Assembly: GCA_001630475.1 (NCBI GenBank)
Contig: KV419417.1
Span: 424,713-488,712 of the forward strand
Direction: 5' to 3'
From: Sistotremastrum niveocremeum HHB9708
Taxonomy: Eukaryota > Basidiomycota > Agaricomycetes > Sistotremastrales > Sistotremastraceae
DNA: 64,000 nucleotides
In this document: in pieces, positions 1 to 9,715 of the stretch
Layout: each line of letters starts with the position of its first letter
Position numbering within the stretch: the stretch's first letter is position 1
Notes under the pieces: model-generated
What the model was told of the DNA's origin: nothing
The model's input: only the letters and a program-made list of their open reading frames with translations
The model's database searches: none
Position numbers and translations under genes: made by a program

Positions 1-115
1 GCGGCGAATATTTAAATGATTTATTTATTATTTATATTATTTATATTATTTTATATGTTATTTATATTTATTATTTATATTATTTACATTACATTGGTGA
101 ATATTACGATGATTA
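1..115. repeat. AT-rich ATTT/TATTT low-complexity tract
   Basis: The first 115 bases are nearly all A and T in irregular TTTATATTA units. The open frame across it codes only for I/L/F/Y/M runs and is composition-driven, not a gene. Confidence 0.85.
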
Positions 116-172
116 TCGACATTATTTTGATGATTATTACAGAATGTCCCCTGCACATCCTTGCACCCAAGC

Positions 173-205
173 CTACATCCATCCATCCATCCCTCCATCC
201 ATCCC
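173..205. repeat. CATC/CATCC microsatellite
   Basis: Imperfect tandem copies of a CATC tetranucleotide lie within an otherwise unannotated stretch. Confidence 0.8.
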
Positions 206-411
206 AAATCCATCTATTTTCTTCTCCAAATGTGTTGCCAGTGGGTGTAGATGATGTTGAACACTTGATTGGAGGTGGTTGTTGCATGGGAAGGGGGTGG
301 ATGCGTTGGATGGTGGCTGGATGAGGTGCTGGTGGAGAGCCGAGTGCACGAGCTGAGTTCGAAATGCAAGGTCTGTTGTTTGTTTGCGTTCGAAGTGCTG
401 GGTTCGAAACG

Positions 412-444
412 ACGACGCGCGTCGTTGTTTGCGTACAAACAACG
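412..444. repeat. Two overlapping palindromes
   Basis: Bases 412-425 form a perfect 14-bp palindrome (ACGACGCGCGTCGT). Bases 423-444 form a 9-bp stem (CGTTGTTTG / CAAACAACG) with a 4-base loop. Their function is unknown; they could be the tip of a degraded mobile element. Confidence 0.7.
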
Positions 445-496
445 CGAAAACATTAAATATATTAATTTACAATAGAACGAATATATTTATTAATTT

Positions 497-683
497 AAAA
501 CCCGCGGATATCACGGATATCACGGGTATCGAGACCCGAATACCCGAGACCCGGAAAAACCGCCGATATCCGCGTATCAGACCCGGCGGGTGGCGGATAT
601 GGCCTCTCGGGATTCCCGCGGGTCCCGGGTATGGCCTCGGAGATTCTCGCGGATATCCATATCCGCGGGTGTATACCCGTTGA
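497..683. repeat. GC-rich block of GGATATC / GGGTATC / CCCGCGG units
   Basis: Dense direct and inverted copies of short units such as CGGATATC, GGGTATC, ACCCG and CCCGCGG occur here in both orientations. This resembles the subterminal repeat arrays of small hAT-type elements. The right edge reads ATACCCGTTGAGAACC. I could not find a matching left terminus, so it may be half of an element. Confidence 0.5.
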
Positions 684-1527
684 GAACCTTAGTCATCGCG
701 GAACAGTTTGGTTCGCCAGTGTGGACCGCTCCTGAGGAGAACCTCTGAAATTTGCCCAGAAATGTCTCACTGCTCAATCTTATCATTTTAAACGTAAAAG
801 CACTCTTGTGAGGGAGATCGTGAGGATGAAGTGGTAGATAGTCGTCGAGGTAGTGGCGTACTGGTCCGAGGAGCATAGACTGCCAGTAATAACGAGGACC
901 GTGAAAGCACTTATTTACGGTCATGTCCACGTACCGACTCAGAAGTCCTGTGAAGGCATAATATCTCCAAATCAGTACTTTGAGAACAGGATTTTTTGTA
1001 GAAGTGCCCGAAGTTCATTGTGCTGAGTCCTCGCTTGCGTTTGAAGCCTATGGACTCCTGGCTGTTTTGATATGATTGATCTTGAAATATCCACATCCAA
1101 TAGCTCCATCGATGACAAGGGACGAGAGGGTCCCTCGAAGGACGAGCCTGCCATGGTACAATGTGCCCTGACATGTTTGACTCAAGTTTTCGCTGGAAAG
1201 AGCGCTAGCCGGGCCAAACACAGCACAACAAACTAGTAATCGATGATCCCAAAGCCAAGGGGTTTTCGGAACCTTAAATCCGTACCCTGGGCCAGGGTGT
1301 GTGTGTGGGTCTCGGGCCCTTCCACACGCAAGTGCCCACCCATAAGTAATATATATATTAATTTTTGAATAATTATATATGAGTTTTGGAGTGCTCCAGT
1401 ATCTATTGAAAGCCTCAAAAATGTGTTTGGGCCTCTGCAACAGCTAAAAATCATACAATATAGCAGTATCTAGGGTCTGGGGCTTGTATATGACCAAAAA
1501 TCAATACATTAATTCATTTTATATATA

Positions 1528-1535
1528 CATTGGTG
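1528..1535. repeat. Left target-site duplication of outer element
   Basis: CATTGGTG directly precedes the TAGTG end and is repeated exactly at 2725-2732. Confidence 0.88.
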
Positions 1536-1769
1536 TAGTGTTTGAAAGTCAGGTTAAGTTAGGTTATGGGCCCCTTGGAGGCCCTAACCGTAACCAAACC
1601 ACGGTTATGGTTAATGGGTTTTGCTGTAACCTATAACCGCCAACGGTCACGGTTAAGCCAAAATTGGGTGACCATGACCTGACTTTGACCAGTTAATGCG
1701 GTTATGACCTCAAAAAAGTCATAAATCTCCACTTTTTACTACTTAATCTAGGTTATTGGTCCTCATATA

Positions 1770-2489
1770 TAGTGATGTGAAATATGATATGATATGATAT
1801 TTTCCCCAAATTTTGGAATACTGATATCGTGATCGATATCGCAAATCCCAATATCTTGGAAATATCATATCGATATCGCGATATCGATATTTTGTTTTCA
1901 AAATCAAAATATCGCATCGATTTAAATCGATTTTTATCACTTGTGTGATTTAAATCAGTTTGATATCAGTTTTTATCAATTTAAATTGCAATTTTTTCTC
2001 ATAACCTTCTCTAATCCACATATACCCTCCAGTATATCATGATATCATGGTACTGTGGTGCTATATCAGCCTATACATGCAGTCCCCAGTGATATCTGTG
2101 ACTGAATGATGACCTCATGGGAAGGTTCAGCACCTGTGGGACCTGTGACGGAGGGTGACGTGGGTGACATCTGGTCCCCAGAGGGTGGGAACTTGCCTAT
2201 ATATGAGGGGTATCACAGTATTATAGCATATAGGAGGCTATATATCACTTGGAAGGTGATATATACTGAGATATTGANNNNNNNNNNNNNNNNNNNNNNN
2301 NNNNNNNNNNNNNNNNNNNNNNNNNNNNNNNNNNNNNNNNNNNNNNNNNNNNNNNNNNNNNNNNNNNNNNNNNNNNNNNNNNNNNNNNNNNNNNNNNAAT
2401 ACTGATATCACATATCATATCACTTTGCGATATGATATGATATGATATGCGATATTTTGCGATATTAAATATCCGTTTTTGCAACACTA
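1770..2489. mobile_element. Nested hAT-type non-autonomous transposon
   Basis: This element lies inside the 1536-2724 element. The left end starts TAGTGATG and the right end, read on the minus strand, starts TAGTGTTGC; both are bounded by the same 8-mer CTCATATA (1762-1769 and 2490-2497). Both inner flanks are filled with GATATC/ATCGAT/CATATGATAT repeats, a typical subterminal array. No coding frame is visible. The inner part contains a 120-N gap, so its true length is unknown. The inverted repeat is shorter and less exact than in the outer element; the duplicated target is the stronger evidence. Confidence 0.82.
2278..2397. other. Assembly gap (120 N)
   Basis: A run of exactly 120 N falls inside the GATATC-rich nested element, consistent with assembly failure in repeats. 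Confidence 0.99.
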
Positions 2490-2724
2490 CTCATATATGA
2501 TGTATATGACAAGCAGAACACACCAGAAGGCCTGGGGAAGGCTGTAGACAAGGATCTACCCATGTTGGTCAAGGCAAGCGGTTAAGGATTCCGGGGAGGT
2601 CTATGACTGTGACTTGACCACCAGCTCTGAGCCATGACCATTAACCATGGTTAGGTCACAAATGGTTAAGTTACGGCTAAGTCGCGGTTATTTGGCGGTT
2701 AAGTGACCTGACTTGCAAACACTA

Positions 2725-2732
2725 CATTGGTG
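2725..2732. repeat. Right target-site duplication of outer element
   Basis: CATTGGTG directly follows the CACTA end and matches 1528-1535. Confidence 0.88.
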
Positions 2733-3418
2733 TGTACTATTCAAAGAAGGATCCTTCATATAACCTCCTGGGGCCTTGATAACTGGGTGTACGCAAAGCT
2801 GAGTTCGAAACCATAGTTGAAAAGGGATCCCCGGGTGTCGGAAATATTCCGGAAGCGTCCAAAAATGGAGATAGTCTCGGAGATAACGGACTTAAGAGGT
2901 GTGTGTGTGTGTCCCAAGGCCTTCCCCGCGTAAGGTGGCGTATGTTCCGTGTTTGCGATTCCGAAAACCCCTTGCCCAAAGCTCGGCGAATTGGAACTTG
3001 AAGCTGATAGCTTTAGCCGGCGACTACTTGCAGTCTTCGTGGATGTTGCTGCAGAATAATCAGGACGATCTCTCTCTCAGTACCCCGCCGAACGCCTGGG
3101 GTTGGCCGCGACGACAGAATCGGCTTGCACGTGCAGTCCATTAGCAAGTTTGCCAACAAGCGATGCAATCAAAGCTCTTGGGCCTCGTGGTCCCCTCATG
3201 ACTGTGGGCTGTCTTACTGTCGATATGCTGCCAGCCAGTGGACTCATTCGTGCCCGGATCCCGCACGATCATAGCACTACACGCACCGCTTTGGGGGATG
3301 AACTCTACGCCCTTCCGCCCACGTATAAACCCACACGAAATTGACGAGCAAGTTCCTTCGAAACTACGATACCATTTCGATTGATCAATCTAATCGAATA
3401 AGTGGTGAAAAGAGGTTA
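2733..3418. promoter_or_regulatory. Intergenic region with TATA box for GPY1
   Basis: There is no convincing gene in this 690-bp stretch, which includes a short GT repeat near 2899. A TATAAAC box at 3324-3330 sits about 95 bp before the GPY1 ATG. Confidence 0.5.
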
Positions 3419-3941
3419 ATGTGCCTGTGCTTTCGTCATCTTTTCAAATCGAATAAACGCGTTTTCCGTGAGCACCATTACTCTACCCGCAATTCTTCAT
3501 GCGGCTCTAATGTCAATACCATTCTCCATGCAGGGGCGGGAGATGGTGGAAATGGAATTCAAGGCGGGATCGGCGGCGGCGGCGGTGCCTTTCTATTATC
3601 TCCAGCAGAATTGGGCAATCCGCAGGGTTTGAGTAAGTATCTGTGTCTTTAAACTGACTGTTTATGGCGGATCTCAAAGGATTTCTTCATTAGTAGGCTT
3701 CAACTCACCTACGCCACCAGCGTACGCCGTTTCGTTAACCGAAACGTACATATGTCTTATTCAGTCTGATTTCAGCCCTGCTTTCAGCCCATCACCGTCA
3801 CCAGGCTGGTATCCTCAGTCTCCTCCAGGTTCTGGATATGGATTTCCACCTACTTATCCGCCGCCGCAAGTTGGGGCGCCCTACGTGCAGTATCAACAAG
3901 GCTACAGTCCTCAACACTGGGGGAGCTCACCCTACGATTAA
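3419..3941 (+). CDS. GPY1: Gly/Pro/Tyr-rich small protein
   Basis: Four exons (3419-3467, 3534-3632, 3697-3721, 3776-3941) joined at GT-AG sites give 112 residues. The N-terminus is short and basic. The middle contains a GDGGNG motif and a run of five glycines. The last exon is rich in Pro, Tyr, Gln and Ser with PGWYPQ- and QYQQGY-type blocks and ends in SSPYD. No signal peptide or membrane segment is seen. It shares exon plan and composition with the next three genes. Its function is unknown: the composition resembles prion-like or phase-separating low-complexity proteins, but that is inference. The 25-nt third exon and the start at 3419 are the least certain parts. Confidence 0.65.
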
Positions 3942-4683
3942 GACGACGCATCGATGAAGCCACTTCCACCTTTATTCAATCACCTCTCATTGAATTGTCA
4001 TGGGCCGCAAACTCAAAACATTCGACCCTCATCGATCAATCCCAGCTGGAATTTCAAGCGGTCTTCGATCGTTGAAGATAGCCAGCGGGCAGTTACTCAA
4101 GTACTCGGAAGGGCTCTTGAGGCTTAGGTGCTTGGACGAAGGACTCGACAATGCGCGACGCACGTACATGTATTTATCTCAGTCGCCGTGCACTGGCAAT
4201 AAGAGCCTGAGGCTAGCACGATCTTTATCCGGGAATTAACTGCGTGTACCAGTACATCGTTTTCCACTGCGACTCCATAAATATGGAGCAAATTCGCCTG
4301 AAATTTCCCCAACTCAGGTGCTGAGAGCGCCGAGATCTCGAGACTCGGAGGGTGAGGGAAACAAGCGCCGGTTAACCGGTACCCTCTCGACCCCTCTTCA
4401 TGGCACGTTGACGTCCGAACTATTAAACTGGTACCGATCTCTCAAGTTGGTGGCTAACTGAATCTATGGTCCCGTGCTGTCAACATTGTACTTCGTGGAT
4501 ATTCGCGGTCTGCCCCTTGAGTGCTCGATCCCATTCTCATCTGGCAACTCCGAGGTAAAACAATGCGGTTCGATCGAATGTCCCTAAGCCTAAGACAAAG
4601 GAACGTACAACAGTATCGAATATCAGTACGGTTGTCTTCACAACAAATATTCAAAGCCCAGAGATGCAAATGGAACAGCGAAT
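3942..4683. other. Intergenic, no gene seen
   Basis: About 740 bp between the convergent GPY1 and GPY2; only scattered short frames. Confidence 0.5.
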
Positions 4684-5273
4684 CTACCACCCTCTGGATC
4701 CGTAACCTCCGTGAGGTGGATAACCCCATCCTGAATAATTCGGTTGAGGGCCGGGATATCCTGAATTTGGATAGCCTTGGCCTTGAGGAGGATATTGAGA
4801 CTGATACCCCTGTTGCTGATACTGAGGTTGTGGTTGATAGCCGTACTGTGGGTATTGTGGTTGATACCCTTGTTGAGGGTACTGCCCTCCGGAGCCCGCT
4901 GGTTCAGGCCTCCTTGAACTGTTCTGGCTCATGGAAGACCATACTCTGCCGAAGAACATAACCGTAAGTTCCACTTTCACAGTTTTACGACGTGGTCACT
5001 CACCGATCTACTTGGCTAGCCTCGTATCCTAACATCATACTACCTCCATTTCCTCCGCGGCTGTCCCTTCCCACCGCGTCGCCACCATTACCACTGTCTT
5101 GAAGTGTTTCGAGTCAGCACCAAAAGATTACGAACATCATATGGCAACTCACTTATGTCATCAAACTTGTCTATCGCTTCAAAGGCCAGAGCTGCACGAC
5201 CACCGTCGCCCGCCCAGCCCCCATCTTGTCCGTTTCCGCCATTTCCACCATCTAAGCCAATATAAGACGCCAT
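4684..5273 (-). CDS. GPY2: Gly-rich / Tyr-Gln-Pro repeat protein
   Basis: Three exons (5273-5153, 5097-5004, 4945-4684) encode 158 residues. Exon 1 encodes DGGNGGNGQDGG and GDGG motifs; exon 2 has SGNGGD and RGGNGG. Exon 3 is a Tyr/Gln/Pro/Gly-rich tail with repeated QGYQ, QYPQ and GYQP units, ending GYGSRGW. No signal peptide is visible. A TATAAATA box on the minus strand (5407-5414) lies 134 bp upstream of the ATG. It is the only member of the four-gene cluster on the minus strand. The tail resembles prion-like domains and annexin-type YPQ repeats, but no known domain is recognised. Confidence 0.75.
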
Positions 5274-6093
5274 ACCGGTGTGAATTCAAGTGACGTACTG
5301 AATTTTCTGACCATGGCTTTTAAAATCTTTTGGTCGTTGAGAACGATGACGATAAGACCTTAAACTTTCCTGGGAGCCCGTTCTTGAAACCTGCTATGGC
5401 TTCCTATATTTATAAGAACATGATAGGTTGCAGGGTATGTGAGACACGCTTCGCTCGTTCCGACCTCAAGGCTCGTCGCTGTTTTGATCAGTGAATGATA
5501 GGTGCACGAATATTACCTCAAACGTCAACAATCTCAGTGTCTCTGATCGAATTGAATGTGTTTCGTACCGGCGAGGCAGTGAACCCATAGACTCATGACG
5601 CGATCGGCTTCAATCGATGACCCAGCTAATGCATCTCGGCGCAAGGGCATGGACTCGACTCAAAGATGGAAATTCAACATGAACTGATTTTAGCCCGACC
5701 CCGGATAGGACCATATCCCCGTGATCTTTCGCGATATTAAGCTGGGCTAATGGCAATTCTTACTGCATGAGGCTATTGTACAAGTTCATCCCCTTTCATA
5801 CGTTGCCCAGACATACTTCCGCAGTCTATGCCCGGCACTCAGATGGACCGAGCGCCTTTGTAAACGCACACTTTAACGACTTTGAACATGAGACTGTACT
5901 CTCCTGTCTTCCTTGATCGATCAATCCCATCAAGCATGGCAATGGACGTTGCACGCTGCAAAGATGAAATGGTATCATAATGACCCTAGCCCTACGAGGT
6001 CTCCGATGAGGCCTACTCACGTTGATAGCTGTTTAAATTGCTGAGACTTACCTCTGTCCCGTCTTTGATTGCTTAAGGAGATCGACCGAGACC
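5274..6093. other. Divergent intergenic region between GPY2 and GPY3
   Basis: About 820 bp without a supported gene; it must hold the promoters of both flanking genes. Confidence 0.5.
5407..5414 (-). promoter_or_regulatory. TATA box upstream of GPY2
   Basis: TATAAATA on the minus strand, 134 bp upstream of the GPY2 start codon. Confidence 0.45.
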
Positions 6094-6701
6094 ATGACAC
6101 GAACTATTCGTAAGCCCCCGTCAGTTTAACATTCCTTGTTCACCGTTGGTTGACCTTTTTTTTCAAGGCACTGGGGATGGCGGAGACGGGAGAAGCGGAG
6201 GTCATGCAGGTGATGGAGGTGATATATTCTCTTCCTTCAATGACCGTGCTAATTTGCGTGAGTCTGGTGAGAGGAATGACCCTGAGCGTTGACTGAATCC
6301 TTTGACAGGGAGTGGAGATGGAGGCAATGCCTCGGGAAAAGGGAGCATCGGAGGTTCTGGTGGTTCAATTTCCTATGCCTCCCGTCCTGATCGCCCAACA
6401 GCCTCGTCGTAAGCATTTCTCATCGACCTTTATGATGATGAATTCCGATCTAGCAAATTCAATTTTCAGGCAACCCTCTAGTGTGTCGCGAAGTAGGCCG
6501 TCCAGCCCTCCCATGCCCAATTCAGGGTGGGGATATGGCCCACCACCACCTACTTACCCAACTCCCGGATGGCAACCTCAATGGAATTCCCATCCTGGAT
6601 ATCTCCCATCGAATGTCTCGCCGCAGGGTTATCAAGATTATCCTTACGGAGGATACCAGCAGAATACGCCTCGGGGAAACTGGGTTAACAATCGTTGGTA
6701 A
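6094..6701 (+). CDS. GPY3: Gly-rich / Pro-Tyr-rich small protein
   Basis: Four exons (6094-6109, 6168-6257, 6309-6408, 6470-6701) give 145 residues in a continuous frame. A 16-nt first exon encodes MTRTI. Exons 2 and 3 encode Gly/Asp/Ser runs (GDGGDG, HAGDGGD, SGDGGN, IGGSGG). Exon 4 encodes a Pro/Tyr/Trp/Gln-rich tail with GWGYGPPPP and GYQQ-type motifs and ends NNRW. It has the same two-part layout as its neighbours, with the glycine half encoded upstream and the aromatic/proline half in the last exon. The function is unknown. Confidence 0.72.
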
Positions 6702-7868
6702 GCTAATTCGGAGGACGTGGTCGCTTTCGAATTTTTTGCATCAAACATGTGCCGAATTTGTTGAGCTTGTCGGATGACTGAAATGAAACAATTGGACTGA
6801 CATGTCATATTTCTTTGCTATGAAAGTGTTGCGCGAGTGGGATGAATGACACGCACATTCATCTCAGCGAGACCACCCATATGCTTGTCTTTTCGAAACC
6901 TCAGATTGAGAACCTTAATTGGAGGTCTTTGTACCTGATCGTGATTAGCGCTTATGTAACGACGAAGCTAGAAAGGCTAATTACGGGGAACGCCGCCTGC
7001 CGGCATTTCGGCATTCCCTTCTGTTCCTGTTCCGTTCTGGCTCGGAGCTTCTGCAGGCTCTTCCTTGGGTTCTTCAACTCGTTTCTGCACATCATCGCGA
7101 AATCTTGCCCGTCGCCCAGTCTAAGTTTAGAAATCCCCAAGACACGCTTCTTCTCCTTTTCGCTGCAACTCTGAATCACTACTGGTTTCACTGGCCGATT
7201 CGCTGGCCGATAGCTCAAACTCTCGCCCGCTGGCAGTCCAATCGGGAGGCTCCATGTTGCCTTTGCTGAAGCTCAAACTGTCGAATTATAAACGCAATGC
7301 GTTTCGGACCGACAGAGCTCTTCTGAGCCCATGATGTTCTCATTGTTATCAATAGAAGGAGAAGAATGCAACACGAGGCTCGTGTTCGGCAGCGGGATGG
7401 TCATATCGTACGCACAACTGCAAAATGCGGACTTGAGCACTCAATGTCGCCAGTATGCGCATACGTTTCATTTCCGTCTCTATTTATCTCGCCTCTCTAT
7501 GTGATCAGCTGGATCGAAGAGTTTATCGTGATGAAGGCTTCATTTCGGCTAGAAACACATTGTTTCTATCACCATCGATAACGCTATGAAACGAAATCAT
7601 CCATCGAACTCCTAATCTCGGAATCAAGTGCTCGAATTCAGTACTGTTCATGTTGAAGCTGTACTCCAATTCTCGCAACTTGGCTCTATCGATTTCATTG
7701 CGGCCGGGATGGCCTGATGACCGACCTTTGCCCACCATATCCTCAATTTATCCCCTAGTTTCGATTTCACGAGGTGATTGAAGGCAAATCAGCTTTGCCA
7801 GCGCTCATGTTGGCTTTAAAACAACCTTTGTCTTCGCCAGTTGGTCTATCCTTAGTACTGAAATCAAG
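6702..7868. other. Intergenic, no gene seen
   Basis: About 1.17 kb between GPY3 and GPY4. Frames near 6842-7218 lack introns, domains or compositional support. Confidence 0.5.
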
Positions 7869-8332
7869 ATGTCTGGCTACCCTGGCTACCCTGGCTATCC
7901 CAACTACCCTCAACAACCACAACAACAACCAGGCAACATCCGTATGAGACGTTCATACCCATATCCTCTCACTCGATATTGATTCCTTGACCTTCAGGAC
8001 TTGCCAACGGTGGTAGCGGAAGTTACTACGGTATAGGTGGTCGTGGTGGTCAAGTCAGCGTTGAAGCCCTTCGAGCTCTCCAGCCATCTATCGGCGGCGG
8101 TTCTGGTTCGTCACTTCTGTAAATCGCTGATATCTTAGGATTGATATTCGTCGACAGAGCTCGCTAATGGTGGCCAAAGCGGCAACTATGGCCACGGTGG
8201 TGACGGTGGTTCTCTCGGTTACCAACAACAGGCCCAGGCTAAGTAGTGAGTGGTTCTTGAGCTTCACTGATCGTGGATTAACTTGAGACCCACAGTTTCG
8301 CTTATCCCTATGACCCCAATCGCCGCTGGTAG
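7869..8332 (+). CDS. GPY4: Gly/Tyr/Gln-rich small protein
   Basis: Four exons (7869-7941, 7998-8105, 8158-8245, 8296-8332) encode 101 residues. Here the Tyr/Pro/Gln block comes first (GYPGYPGYPNYP then a Gln-rich stretch), followed by two exons that each start with a LANGG motif and carry NYGHGGDGG-type glycine repeats, and a short last exon ending NRRW. The repeated LANGG start of exons 2 and 3 suggests an internal exon duplication. The C-terminal Arg-Trp is shared with GPY3 and, in looser form (RGW), with GPY2. The function is unknown. Confidence 0.75.
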
Positions 8333-9392
8333 AAACTTTGTTCGACCGAACGATCTCTGAGTGGGAATAGATCGTTTTGTTTGTATCACCGTTCTGAACT
8401 ATGCAATAATTTTTGTCCCGGTCAAGTTCATTCATGGATTATGCATGAATAGGCCTACGCCAAACCGGTGCCTGATTCCTGATCTCATCAGTTATCGACA
8501 TGCACGTCAGAGACTGAGAATGACCATAAGCGCTGATTTCGAATGACTAACAAGTTCGGAAGGCGCCAAATCAAACTCCGCCGGAGGTTGTTTGACGAGC
8601 TCAACCAGTGCCTTGCTTGCTTGACGTCAACGTCGGTCGAGTCAAGCGACTGATGGGCACAGAGCGTCATTTTCCCAGGGTCACAGATCTTGAAACCGAA
8701 GTGCATGATCTTGGGCAATCGCGGATTTCGATCAACCGAAGCCGTCGATCCTGTGCTGATCATGTTTTAGGTTGGTGGCTGTGCGTCAAATGACCGTGTT
8801 GAAAAGGCCCTGATCTATGACACTATCTCCAATACTTTGGGCAGGCTGTTAGATATTCGCGATGCGCATATAGCCTCTTTGATCTACCAGGAAAGTTGAT
8901 CGCACGTTGGCGCGGTCCCGACAATTCTAGACTTCCGCCATTTCCCAATATTGGCAGTGCTTTGTTATTGTTTGAACTCAAGTTAGTATCTTTCTTTGCG
9001 CAGCTAAGATTGTCTTGTGCTCGGTGCTCGGTCTATTGCCTTCATCCTGGCCCAGTTTCAACTCAGCTGAAACAGGTACGAAGAACAGACTCGCTAAAAT
9101 ACAAGATCTCCATACAGATCCACAGAAACGACGCTCGGATATCTGGCGGCCTTCGGGATATCAGGCCGTTCCTGACATATGGACTGGGGAGCCAAGCTCA
9201 TATGCACTTAGCGGTCGTACTAGACTTGGTTCGCTACGCTGTCTACGCTGTCGCTCGGTGCTATGCCATTGCCTAACGCTCTCATCAATATGGACCGATG
9301 ACCAGGTCGGTCAGGGATATCACGCATAATATCCTGCTGGATACGCAGCGCGCCACAAGCCTGAGGCATTGCAAAGCCCCAAGCGTTCACAA
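8333..9392. other. Intergenic, no gene seen
   Basis: Just over 1 kb with only short overlapping frames on both strands and no intron-supported gene. Confidence 0.5.
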
Positions 9393-9400
9393 TATAAATA
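9393..9400 (+). promoter_or_regulatory. TATA box of first GCPGCPPGGP peptide gene
   Basis: TATAAATA lies 105 bp before the ATG; the paralogue has TATAAAA at almost the same distance (109 bp). Confidence 0.6.
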
Positions 9401-9497
9401 CCAGCCATCGTATTCCAAGTCCACATCAAACAACACTTCAGCATCCGTCTCCGAGCTCCATTCATCTATTTGAACACATCTTATTCTCATGTTTAAT

Positions 9498-9662
9498 ATG
9501 CAATTCCTCGTCATCCTTTTCGCCATGGTCTTCATCCAATCTGTCGCCTCGGCGCCAACCAGCACCCACATTATCGAGCCTGAAAATATTGCGACGGGCG
9601 CTATTGTTAAGGGATCGATCCAAGCTCGCGGTTGTCCCGGCTGCCCTCCTGGTGGACCCTAA
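9498..9662 (+). CDS. Secreted mini-protein ending GCPGCPPGGP (copy 1)
   Basis: The frame encodes 54 residues. It starts MQFL and continues as a hydrophobic signal peptide to about residue 19 (VASA). A polar spacer of roughly 24 residues follows, then QAR and the C-terminal decapeptide GCPGCPPGGP. I chose the ATG at 9498, not 9489, because the paralogue at 15412 begins at the same MQFL. The Arg before the core could be a processing point; a classical Lys-Arg Kex2 site is absent. The stop codon is followed four bases later by a likely intron. Leader, variable spacer and invariant core resemble a secreted peptide precursor. No named family is recognised. Confidence 0.8.
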   Translation: MQFLVILFAMVFIQSVASAPTSTHIIEPENIATGAIVKGSIQARGCPGCPPGGP

Positions 9663-9665
9663 AAG

Positions 9666-9715
9666 GTGAGTTGGCGACGCAGCTTTTCTCGGCCAAGTAA
9701 TCTGATAATTTGCAG
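9666..9715 (+). other. Probable 3'-UTR intron of peptide gene copy 1
   Basis: GTGAGT donor starting four bases after the stop codon and TTTGCAG acceptor, 50 bp. The paralogue has an intron at the same position. Confidence 0.6.

Larger units (their letters stand above)
116..1527. other. Gene-free repetitive region
   Basis: No frame here has coding character: the open frames are short, low-complexity or overlap palindromes. It holds a microsatellite, a pair of adjacent palindromes (412-444), a GGGTATCC-rich block (about 497-683), and AT-rich DNA leading into a transposon at 1536. Confidence 0.6.
1536..2724. mobile_element. Outer hAT-type non-autonomous transposon (MITE-like)
   Basis: The left end begins TAGTGTTTGAAAGTCAGGT and the right end, read on the minus strand, begins TAGTGTTTGCAAGTCAGGT, giving terminal inverted repeats of about 19 bp with one mismatch. 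The element is flanked on both sides by the same 8 bases, CATTGGTG (1528-1535 and 2725-2732). An 8-bp target duplication with TAGTG-type ends is the hallmark of the hAT superfamily. Both subterminal regions carry many GGTTA/TAACC and CGGTTA motifs. No transposase frame is present, so it must depend on a transposase elsewhere. It is interrupted by a second element at 1770-2489; without that insertion and one copy of its target duplication it would be about 460 bp. Confidence 0.88.

Noticed and set aside
16-324. Hydrophobic 102-codon frame in the first 300 bp
   Set aside because: Encoded by AT microsatellite; I/L/F/Y-only composition and no splice or domain support.
577-1454. Several 60-130-codon minus-strand frames
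   Set aside because: They overlap repeats and each other, and no conserved motif or intron pattern joins them.
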